Assembly (NCBI GenBank): GCA_012841765.1
Contig: DUUA01000048.1
Coordinates: 1-24,410 of the forward strand
Length of the DNA stretch: 24,410 nucleotides
Direction: 5' to 3'
Source of the DNA: Acholeplasmataceae bacterium
GTDB taxonomy: Bacteria > Bacillota_I > Bacilli_A > ML615J-28 > CAG-698
Shown here: piece after piece, positions 7,928 through 14,666 of the stretch
How the letters are laid out: each line of letters starts with the position of its first letter
Position numbering within the stretch: the stretch's first letter is position 1
Notes under the pieces: generated by a model
Seen by the model: only the letters and a program-made list of their open reading frames with translations
Databases searched by the model: none
Told to the model about the DNA's origin: nothing
Translations under genes and position numbers: made by a program

Positions 7928-8258
7928 AAAAGGAGATATTTTTACTGGGGTAATTTCTAATATAGTTGATTATGGTGCTTTTGTAAAAACAAATGATTAC
8001 GATGGTTTAATCCATATTTCAGAAATTTCAGATAAGTTTGTCCGTAATATTCATGATTTTTTAAGTATTGGACAAAAAGTAAGAGTTCAAGTTTTAGATG
8101 TGGATGAAGAAAATAAACAATTGAAACTAAGTTTTAAATCAGTTAATAAGACTAGAGGTATTAAAATTTCAATTCCAGAATATGAAATTGGTTTTAAAAC
8201 TTTGAAAGAAGCAATGCCTTATATGATTCAAGAGTATGATAAAAAAAATAACTTTTAA
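7920..8258 (+). CDS. S1-domain RNA-binding protein (CvfD/YugI-like)
   Basis: The 112-residue protein consists of one S1 RNA-binding domain (about residues 1-75) plus a short tail. The S1 pattern is clear: GDIFTGVISNIVDYGAFVK, then GLIHISEIS, then IGQKVRVQVLDVD, ending in KQLKLSFK. Stand-alone proteins of this type in Firmicutes (general stress protein 13, YugI/CvfD) associate with ribosomes or regulate translation. Size and layout fit that group. The ATG lies within the last codons of the upstream membrane-protein gene. The stop codon is inside a palindromic terminator. Confidence 0.88.
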   Translation: MLKKGDIFTGVISNIVDYGAFVKTNDYDGLIHISEISDKFVRNIHDFLSIGQKVRVQVLDVDEENKQLKLSFKSVNKTRGIKISIPEYEIGFKTLKEAMPYMIQEYDKKNNF

Positions 8259-8270
8259 AAGTTATTTTTT
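8243..8270 (+). terminator. Rho-independent terminator, AT-only stem
   Basis: A perfect 28-base inverted repeat has arms 8243-8256 and 8257-8270. The stem core is AATAACTT/AAGTTATT, and the second arm ends in six T. It overlaps the stop codon of the S1 protein gene. A run of A on the 5' side would also allow weak function on the other strand. Confidence 0.8.
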
Positions 8271-8330
8271 TATTTCTATAAGTAAATAATACCTAATTTT
8301 AATTAAAACTGAGCTATGTTTTTAATGAAT

Positions 8331-8353
8331 TATAATGTTGAATATGATATAAT
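8331..8353 (+). promoter_or_regulatory. Promoter region of the t6A operon with two -10 hexamers
   Basis: TATAAT at 8348-8353 is preceded by TGA (8345-8347), an extended -10. A second TATAAT lies at 8331-8336, with a poor -35-like CTGAGC at 8309-8314, 16 bases away. No convincing -35 exists for the downstream copy, which fits an extended -10 promoter. The gene start at 8375 follows AAAGGAG (8357-8363). Confidence 0.65.
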
Positions 8354-8374
8354 ATCAAAGGAGATATATCTAAT

Positions 8375-8824
8375 ATGAAAAAAGAAATAATTTTAAATTC
8401 AATAAAAGAAACAATTAGTCTTGGTGAAAAGTTAGGGAAAAGATTAGAAAAAAATATGGTAATTTGCCTTGAAGGTGATTTGGGAGCTGGGAAAACTACT
8501 TTTACTAAGGGGATTGCTTTAGGATTAGATATTTTTGCTGTTGTTAATAGTCCGACTTTTGTTATTATGAAAATCTATAATGGAAGATTGCCTTTATATC
8601 ATTTGGATGTTTACCGTTTAAATAATGAAAGTGGTGATGATTATCTAGTGGAATATTTTGAAGCTGGTGGCGTTTCAGTTGTTGAATGGGCAGATAATAT
8701 TTCTGAATTACTACCAAATGAATATTTAAAAATTGTTATAAAAGACCTTGGTGACGAAAAAAGAAAATTTATTTTTGAAAGTAATTCTACTACTTACGAT
8801 AAATTAATAGAAAGAGTGATTTAA
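8375..8824 (+). CDS. tsaE: tRNA t6A biosynthesis ATPase TsaE
   Basis: TsaE is the ATPase that works with TsaB and TsaD to transfer threonylcarbamoyl to A37 of ANN-decoding tRNAs. The 149-residue protein has the P-loop GDLGAGKTT at 34-42, NSPTF at 58-62, the HLDVYRL segment at 76-82 and VVEWAD at 102-107, all family marks. It is the first gene of a run in which each gene overlaps the next by 1 or 4 bases. The partner TsaC, which makes threonylcarbamoyl-AMP, is not in the window. Confidence 0.96.
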   Translation: MKKEIILNSIKETISLGEKLGKRLEKNMVICLEGDLGAGKTTFTKGIALGLDIFAVVNSPTFVIMKIYNGRLPLYHLDVYRLNNESGDDYLVEYFEAGGVSVVEWADNISELLPNEYLKIVIKDLGDEKRKFIFESNSTTYDKLIERVI

Positions 8825-9408
8825 TGAAAACACTAATTATTGATACTTCAACAAAATTTCTTTATGTATCACTTGTAGTTGATAATTTTGAAGTATATAA
8901 AAATGTTTTAGAAGGTAAGAATAATCACTCTGAACAATTAATTCCTATTATTATACAAGCGCTAAACTCTAATAATATAACTGTTGGGGAAATTGACAAA
9001 ATTATTGTTGGTAAAGGTCCAGGAAGTTATACTGGTTTAAGAATTAGTATGACTGTTGCTAAAATGTTTGCCTGGACAAAAAATATTGATTTATATCCTC
9101 TTTCTAGTTTAGATATTATTGCTAGTGGGTATTATAAAGTTAATGGAAAGTATGCAATTAAAAGTATTGCGAAAAAGAATTATATTTATGGTAAAGTTGT
9201 AGAAATAAAAGATGGTAAGGCAAATAATTTGATTGATGATGAATTTTCTCTTGAAAATGATTTTGATGAGAAAATTAAAAATATAGATTGTATTATTATT
9301 GATGAAGGAAACTATCTTTATGACGGAATAAAGATTATTAGTTTAGCGGTTGAAAAATGTGAAGATGTTCATTTGCTTGGTCCTAATTATTTGAGGAAAG
9401 TTTTATAA
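8824..9408 (+). CDS. tsaB: tRNA t6A biosynthesis protein TsaB
   Basis: TsaB is the inactive ASKHA-fold partner that dimerises with TsaD in the t6A complex. The 194-residue protein opens with the strand LIIDTST, and has HSEQL at 35-39 and the signature GKGPGSYTGLR at 63-73. It is somewhat shorter than many homologues (about 220-230), mainly in the C-terminal half, which is divergent. Its ATG shares one base with the tsaE stop and no separate strong ribosome binding site is seen, so translation is probably coupled. Confidence 0.93.
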   Translation: MKTLIIDTSTKFLYVSLVVDNFEVYKNVLEGKNNHSEQLIPIIIQALNSNNITVGEIDKIIVGKGPGSYTGLRISMTVAKMFAWTKNIDLYPLSSLDIIASGYYKVNGKYAIKSIAKKNYIYGKVVEIKDGKANNLIDDEFSLENDFDEKIKNIDCIIIDEGNYLYDGIKIISLAVEKCEDVHLLGPNYLRKVL

Positions 9409-9860
9409 TGAATTATGAAATAAGGCAAATGAATGAAAATGATATTACTGCTGTTATTAAAGGGGAAGAAGAAGTTTTTGATAAGAGTTTAGGTTTTGAT
9501 TTCTTATATCAAGATTTAAAATTGAATCCTTTTGCTTATTATTTTGTTTTAGAGATAAATGGGATTGTTGAAGGATTTTGTGGTATTTACATAAGTGATT
9601 ATATGGGTGATATTGTTAGTTTTTATGTTAGAAAAAAATATCAAAATTTAGGTTTTGGTAAACTGCTTTTAGATTTTATTCTTGAACTTTGTGAAATGAG
9701 TAAGTGTATAAGTATTAGTCTTGAAGTTAGAAAAAGCAATCTAAAAGCAATTAGTTTATATGAAAGAAATGGATTTGAAATTTCGCGTGTTCGACCAAAT
9801 TACTACGATGATGCGGAAGATGCGATTGTGTATATAAAGTATTTTGAGGTGAACAAATGA
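9408..9860 (+). CDS. rimI: GNAT acetyltransferase, RimI-like
   Basis: RimI-type enzymes acetylate the N-terminal alanine of ribosomal protein S18 or other protein N-termini. The 150-residue protein has the GNAT acetyl-CoA loop with the pattern YQNLGFGKLL (about 82-91) preceded by a VSFYVRKKY strand, and the late ALSLYERNGF-type segment (here ISLYERNGFEI) followed by RPNYYDDAEDAIVY. The position between tsaB and tsaD is the standard place for rimI in Firmicutes, which supports the name. It starts one base into the tsaB stop and ends in TGA overlapping the tsaD ATG by 4 bases. Confidence 0.88.
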   Translation: MNYEIRQMNENDITAVIKGEEEVFDKSLGFDFLYQDLKLNPFAYYFVLEINGIVEGFCGIYISDYMGDIVSFYVRKKYQNLGFGKLLLDFILELCEMSKCISISLEVRKSNLKAISLYERNGFEISRVRPNYYDDAEDAIVYIKYFEVNK

Positions 9861-10819
9861 TAGTTTTAGGGGTTGAAACAAGTTGCGATGAAACAGCTGT
9901 AAGTATAGTTCGAGATGGAAAAGAAGTTTTATCAAATGTTGTTTATTCACAAATTGCTATTCATAGTAATTATGGTGGTGTTGTTCCAGAAATAGCAAGC
10001 AGACATCATGTTCTTAAAATTACTTATGTTTTTGAGCAAGCATTAAAAGAAGCTAAATTAGAAGCGAAAGATATTGATCTTGTTGCTGTTACTTCTCATC
10101 CAGGATTAATTGGTTCGTTATTTGTGGGCATTAATGCTGCAAAAGCATTTGCTCTTGCAAATGATCTTAAATATATAGAGGTAAATCACATAACTGGACA
10201 TATTTATGCTAATTATATTGAAAGTGATTTTTATTTTCCTTTATTAGCTTTGGTTGTGAGTGGTGGCCACACCGAGTTAATTGTTATGAAAGATCATTAT
10301 CAGTATGAACTCTTAGGCCAAACTTTAGATGATGCTGTTGGTGAAGCATATGATAAAGTGGGACGAGTTTTTGGGCTTCCTTATCCTGCTGGAAAGCCAT
10401 TGGATGATTTAGCTTTAACTGGGCAACCTACATATGAGTTGCCGCTTGTTTATCTTGATAAAAATGGATATGAATTTAGTTTTAGCGGATTAAAAAGTGC
10501 TGTATTAAATGTTGTAAATAAAGCTAATATGAAAAAAGAAGAAATTAATAAAGCAAACCTTGCTGCTTCTTTTCAAAATAGCGTTGTTAGAGTATTAGTA
10601 GATAAGACTATTAATGCTGCATTAGAATATAATGTTAAGCATATTGTAGTTGCTGGAGGAGTGGCAGCTAATAGAGGGCTTAGAAAAGCACTTCATGAAG
10701 CGGTGAAATCTCTTAATGGTGTTAAGTTAACTTTTCCAAGCATGAAGTATTGTACAGATAACGCGGCTATGATTGCAGTTAGCGGTTATTTTAAATATCT
10801 ACATGAGAATGGTAATTAA
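9857..10819 (+). CDS. tsaD: tRNA N6-adenosine threonylcarbamoyltransferase TsaD
   Basis: TsaD is the catalytic subunit that attaches threonylcarbamoyl to tRNA A37. The 320-residue protein opens with LGVETSCDETAVSIV. It has GGVVPEIASRHH at 40-51, the metal ligands His111 and His115 in NHITGHIYANY, the VSGGHTELI phosphate loop, a GRVFGLPYPAG segment, GVAANRGLR, and the C-terminal YCTDNAAMIA with the metal-binding Asp. Length and motifs are normal for bacteria. GAGGTGA at 9846-9852 is a good ribosome binding site. It ends the t6A operon; no strong hairpin follows before the next promoter. Confidence 0.97.
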   Translation: MIVLGVETSCDETAVSIVRDGKEVLSNVVYSQIAIHSNYGGVVPEIASRHHVLKITYVFEQALKEAKLEAKDIDLVAVTSHPGLIGSLFVGINAAKAFALANDLKYIEVNHITGHIYANYIESDFYFPLLALVVSGGHTELIVMKDHYQYELLGQTLDDAVGEAYDKVGRVFGLPYPAGKPLDDLALTGQPTYELPLVYLDKNGYEFSFSGLKSAVLNVVNKANMKKEEINKANLAASFQNSVVRVLVDKTINAALEYNVKHIVVAGGVAANRGLRKALHEAVKSLNGVKLTFPSMKYCTDNAAMIAVSGYFKYLHENGN

Positions 10820-10829
10820 AATTATTGTG

Positions 10830-10858
10830 TTGATTTTAAAACATTTTTTTGTTATAAT
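10830..10858 (+). promoter_or_regulatory. Sigma-A promoter of the leucine-rich-repeat lipoprotein gene
   Basis: TTGATT (10830-10835), a 17-base spacer, and TATAAT (10853-10858) preceded by TGT (10850-10852). It lies 37 bases upstream of the ATG and is close to consensus in all three elements. Confidence 0.85.
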
Positions 10859-10895
10859 ATTTATTAGATAAGATATATACTCACAAGGAGGCAAT

Positions 10896-11900
10896 ATGAA
10901 ATTATTTAAAAAAGTTTGGCTTCTAGCTTTGTTTTTTGTAACAGCTATATTTTTAGTAGGTTGTGGTTCAAGAACTTATAATGCAGAAGAAACTGGTATA
11001 AAAAACGATGGAGTTTTTAATTATAAAATAATAGAAAACCAAGTAATAGTAACTGATGAAGAAACGGGAACAGAAACAACTGAGTCTCGTAATTTTATTT
11101 TAATTGTTAATTTAGTTAAACAGCAAAAAGATGTTGTCATTCCGGAAACAATTGAGGGGTTTCCTGTTAAAGAAATTGCTGATTTTGCTTTCTATGAATA
11201 TTATAAGCTTTTAGGATTAATTACTATTCCAAGAAGCAAACTAAAAACAATTGAATTTCCAAGTAGCTTAAAGAAGATTGGTAAGTTTGCTTTTTATCAA
11301 GCAAGAAAACTAGAATCTGTTGTTTTACCTAATTCAATAGAAGAGGTTTCTGATTCAGCGTTTGCTGGAGCGAATAAAGTTTCTATATTTACCATTAATA
11401 GAGTTGAAGATGAATATATTAAGTATAGTAGTAATAGTGCTGATTCTGAGCCGATTATTATAACTGGTGGAAGAAGTTCTTATGCTGGGGATTTTTTCAG
11501 ATTGACAGCTAGTGAACCAGTAAGTTGGGAATCGAGTCATCCAGCAATTGCAAAGATAGACCAAGATTTAGGAAGAATTACAACAGTAAATTCAGGAATA
11601 TACACAATAACAGCTAGATCTAGACAATCAAATAAAGTTTCAACAATTACAATGGAAGTAGTAAAAGAAGATCTAACAAAGAAAATAGCTTTTAAAGATA
11701 AATCTATGGATAGATTAAATAAATTGGAATCTCTAGTTTTAAATGTTAAGAGTCCAGAATTACTTGGAATGTCTGAAAAGTTCTTAAAACTTAATAGCAA
11801 AGCTAAGATTTATGTGCCAGAAGTATCAGTTGAATTTTATAAAAATCATAAAGTGTTCAAGAAATATGCTGACTCAATTTTACCAATTTTAGAAAATTAA
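10896..11900 (+). CDS. Lipoprotein with BspA-type leucine-rich repeats and an Ig-like domain
   Basis: The 334-residue protein starts with a lipoprotein signal peptide: basic KLFKK, a hydrophobic core, and the lipobox LVGC with Cys23 as the lipidation site. Residues ~85-165 carry LRR_5/BspA-type repeats, with phrases such as VVIPETI, EIADFAF, TIEFPSSLKKIGKFAF, VVLPNSIEEVSDSAF. Residues ~200-255 resemble a bacterial Ig-like (BIG2) domain, with VSWESSHPAIAKID and GIYTITARS. The end resembles the closing element of LRR_5 proteins, with IYVPEVSVEFYKNH followed by YADSILPI. Such proteins act outside the cell in adhesion or surface binding; the ligand is unknown. It has its own promoter, AAGGAGG at 10885-10891 and a following terminator, so it is probably monocistronic. 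Confidence 0.85.
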   Translation: MKLFKKVWLLALFFVTAIFLVGCGSRTYNAEETGIKNDGVFNYKIIENQVIVTDEETGTETTESRNFILIVNLVKQQKDVVIPETIEGFPVKEIADFAFYEYYKLLGLITIPRSKLKTIEFPSSLKKIGKFAFYQARKLESVVLPNSIEEVSDSAFAGANKVSIFTINRVEDEYIKYSSNSADSEPIIITGGRSSYAGDFFRLTASEPVSWESSHPAIAKIDQDLGRITTVNSGIYTITARSRQSNKVSTITMEVVKEDLTKKIAFKDKSMDRLNKLESLVLNVKSPELLGMSEKFLKLNSKAKIYVPEVSVEFYKNHKVFKKYADSILPILEN

Positions 11901-11925
11901 AAACCTTTTTTAAAAGGTTTTTTTT
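11899..11925 (+). terminator. Rho-independent terminator
   Basis: Arms AAAAACCTTTT (11899-11909) and AAAAGGTTTTT (11912-11922) are perfect complements around a TT centre, followed by a T run to 11925. It begins at the stop codon of the lipoprotein gene. Confidence 0.85.
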
Positions 11926-11966
11926 ATATCTTAATTATTTACTGTTTTTAGAATAATACAAAGTTA

Positions 11967-11995
11967 TTGAAAAAAACATGTATTTTTGGTATAAT
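11967..11995 (+). promoter_or_regulatory. Near-consensus sigma-A promoter of the 10-kb operon
   Basis: TTGAAA (11967-11972), a 17-base spacer and TATAAT (11990-11995) preceded by TGG (11987-11989). It is the only clear promoter between the terminator at 11925 and the CvpA-like gene. The transcript leader of about 60 bases (12001-12064) contains a 9-codon ATG frame at 12015 without a ribosome binding site; I see no riboswitch fold in it. Confidence 0.85.
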
Positions 11996-12064
11996 AGATA
12001 AGAGAATTAAATTAATGGGAATATGTATATGCAATCTTAATTAATTAGAACAGAGGTAAGCATT

Positions 12065-13675
12065 TTGAAACTATTTACAGCTTTTAATTTTGATATAATT
12101 ATAATTATTATTGCAATATTTGGAATAATTTTGGGGATTTATCGAGGCGGATATAAACAAATACAAAAAACTTCTACTTTGCTAATTCCTTTAATTATAT
12201 TATATTTTTTGTTCCCATTAATTAGTAAAATATTTATTAGCAATGATAATTTTGTTGCTTTTGCAAAACTATTTATTTTCCCAAATTGGGAAGTTCATTT
12301 ATATTTAATTATTAATTTGTTTATTGGAATTATAATGTATTTTTTCTTTGCCATGATAGTTCATCTTACTTTTAAGTTACTGCAAAGTAAAAATATTGAT
12401 TATTACTTAATAAAGAAGAAAAAGTTTGGGAGAGTTATTGCTCCGTTTATTTCTCTTCTTTCTTCATATATAATTATTTTTATAGTTTTATATTTGTCAG
12501 GTCCTTTTATTAACAATACAAATAAACCGGTAACTTCTTTTTTGGAAAATAGTAGTCTTTCAATTAATGAAATTGCTACTAGCCATCTTTATCAAAATAA
12601 ATATAGTCAAGAGTTTAGTGAAGCAAATGAATTATATGATTATCTTTCCTCTGAAGGAATTAGTAAAAGTTTTAATTATTATAGTATCTTAACAGATTCT
12701 ATTAATGAAATAGAACAACTAATTAATAATCAGTATGATAATTTACACGATGATTCTAAAGATTTACTTAGAAATGAAAAAACAGTAGACAAACTAATAG
12801 AATTAAAAAATGATAAATATATAGTTGATCTTGTTTGGAAAATTGAGAAAAAAACTGGTTTTTTTGATGAAATCTATGCAAAAAGAAATTATATGATTGA
12901 TAATATTGGATTTATAAAGATTATTAATAGTGAATATTACACACTAGATGACCAAATGATTAATCAAATAATAGAAAATAAAGATGGATTAACTGATGTT
13001 TTCGTTACTAAAGCATCTTTGAATCGATTTCTGAAAATGATTAATTATTATGAGTTTTATTTGGATAACAAAGTAGGTTTGCATAGTTTGCTTGATTTGG
13101 CTGATTTGAATATTTTTGAATATAGAGAAAAAATAAACAAAGTATTTGCAGATAATTCATTAATGTTTAGCTATATTAATGAATTCAATAGTTATTATGA
13201 GAATAGTGAAAATAAAATAATTCAGGATATAATTATATTGTTTGAAGCAACAAAAGAAAATCAAGTAAAAATTTTAGAAATAGATGAACATATGAACTTT
13301 GCAAGTCGGTTTGTTATTTCCAAAAATTATAAAACAATGCAAATTAACAAAGAGTGGCTGAATAAAGCCTTTGTTAGAGGCTATTTTATTGATGGAATTC
13401 TTAATAGAGAAAGTCAAATGCATTTAGCTTATAAAGACATGTTATTTGTTTATTTGCTACCAGAATATAGTGTAGAAAATAAAGTTGATATTGAAGACAT
13501 CAACTCATTTATTATAAATTTAAATTTTTTGGTGGAAAAAAAGCTTTTGTATTCTAGAGATATAAATAATATTTTAACAATTTTATTTATGGATAATGAT
13601 TTTATTGTTAAAATGATGGAAAAAGAATTAATCAGTATAGATACTGTAGAGTATGCGAAAGGATTAATTGTGTAG
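12065..13675 (+). CDS. CvpA-like membrane protein with a long C-terminal extension
   Basis: The 536-residue protein has four hydrophobic segments in its first 150 residues (about 9-26, 36-57, 78-105 and 123-147). The opening resembles the CvpA (colicin V production protein) family: a FDIIIIIIAIFG helix followed by a GIYRGGYKQI turn, and a later FGRVIAPFISLL helix. CvpA proteins are poorly understood inner-membrane proteins linked to envelope stress and secretion. The remaining ~385 residues are charged, helix-rich and not recognised. The start is TTG at 12065, supported by AGAGGT (12052-12057); an in-frame stop at 12038 and the lack of another start codon exclude a longer form. It is the first gene of a block with a second membrane protein and a giant coiled-coil protein. 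The family call is tentative. Confidence 0.65.
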   Translation: MKLFTAFNFDIIIIIIAIFGIILGIYRGGYKQIQKTSTLLIPLIILYFLFPLISKIFISNDNFVAFAKLFIFPNWEVHLYLIINLFIGIIMYFFFAMIVHLTFKLLQSKNIDYYLIKKKKFGRVIAPFISLLSSYIIIFIVLYLSGPFINNTNKPVTSFLENSSLSINEIATSHLYQNKYSQEFSEANELYDYLSSEGISKSFNYYSILTDSINEIEQLINNQYDNLHDDSKDLLRNEKTVDKLIELKNDKYIVDLVWKIEKKTGFFDEIYAKRNYMIDNIGFIKIINSEYYTLDDQMINQIIENKDGLTDVFVTKASLNRFLKMINYYEFYLDNKVGLHSLLDLADLNIFEYREKINKVFADNSLMFSYINEFNSYYENSENKIIQDIIILFEATKENQVKILEIDEHMNFASRFVISKNYKTMQINKEWLNKAFVRGYFIDGILNRESQMHLAYKDMLFVYLLPEYSVENKVDIEDINSFIINLNFLVEKKLLYSRDINNILTILFMDNDFIVKMMEKELISIDTVEYAKGLIV

Positions 13676-13680
13676 TTATT

Positions 13681-14652
13681 ATGGCTGAGAGAAAGATTAA
13701 AGTATATAATGAAATAAACGGTAGTGTAACTACAATTGAAGAAAATAATGCTCAAACTAAAACTGAAGTTGATAAAATATTAGGGGATAAATATCAAAGA
13801 TTGCTTTTTCTAAAATCAAACCCTTTTTTGTATAATCATGAAATGGATAAAGATAAAGTAAAATCAATAGAAGAATATATAGTAATTTATAAAAAAAGAG
13901 AAAATTCTTTTGGGGAATTTATTCATAGTACAGATTTTAATAAAGCTGAAAAAATTAGAATTATTAAAAAAAGCTTTAAATTTTGGAATAAAGATTATAA
14001 TAAGCAAAGAAAAGAAAATGTTAATAAGAATTCTAATGCTTTAAAGGCTGTTGAAGTTGCTAAAATTAGAAGTTTTAATTTATTAAAAAGAATTTTATTA
14101 TTTGCGAGTTTTTTAGTTTTATTAATTATTATTAATTATGAGTCTAGATTGTGGTCCTCATTTAAAGATACTAATTTTGGATTTTATTTAAATGATAAAA
14201 TTGGAAAGATATTTAATACCTCCTGGGTATTTTATATAGGACTTATTGGTGTTTATTTGTTCGTAATCACTTTTTTCTATTTAGCTACTTATAATGAGAT
14301 TATTAAAAGTTATAAAAATCATTATAAAGAAAGTTTAAAAATGGTAAAGAAGACAAAAGCTAGTTTAAAAAGAGAACAAAAGAAAAAAAGCAAAACAACT
14401 TATGGATACTATTTAAAAAATATTAAAAATGGCAGATTAATTTTTCCAGGTGTAAAAATTACAGAAGCTGCTCCTGGAGTTTTGAATCTTGATTTTTATA
14501 ATCAAGTGAGTAATGAAATAGTACAAAGAACAGGTAAAATGAAAAAAAACAAATGGTTCTTTGTTACTTGTCGGTATTTATTGTTAGCTCTTAGTTTATT
14601 TAGCTTTGCTTTTGTAATAGGAGCTCTAATATTCCAAATGATTATCGGATAA
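13681..14652 (+). CDS. Membrane protein of unknown function, three predicted helices
   Basis: The 323-residue protein is not recognised. Residues 1-130 are hydrophilic and lysine-rich, followed by membrane segments at about 134-153, 181-203 and 293-319. A strongly basic, helical stretch at 205-240 lies between the second and third segments. It has no signal peptide, lipobox or catalytic motif. The ATG lies 5 bases after the stop of the CvpA-like gene and has no convincing ribosome binding site, so translational coupling is likely. It is followed 14 bases later by the coiled-coil gene. The position suggests that the three products work together, possibly with this protein as a membrane anchor (inference). 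Confidence 0.65.
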   Translation: MAERKIKVYNEINGSVTTIEENNAQTKTEVDKILGDKYQRLLFLKSNPFLYNHEMDKDKVKSIEEYIVIYKKRENSFGEFIHSTDFNKAEKIRIIKKSFKFWNKDYNKQRKENVNKNSNALKAVEVAKIRSFNLLKRILLFASFLVLLIIINYESRLWSSFKDTNFGFYLNDKIGKIFNTSWVFYIGLIGVYLFVITFFYLATYNEIIKSYKNHYKESLKMVKKTKASLKREQKKKSKTTYGYYLKNIKNGRLIFPGVKITEAAPGVLNLDFYNQVSNEIVQRTGKMKKNKWFFVTCRYLLLALSLFSFAFVIGALIFQMIIG

Positions 14653-14666
14653 TAGGAGGGTAAAAA

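Noticed and set aside
12015..12044. Possible leader peptide frame (ATG at 12015) in the 5' leader of the 10-kb operon
   Set aside because: No ribosome binding site precedes it, no run of a single regulatory codon is present, and no attenuator hairpin follows.
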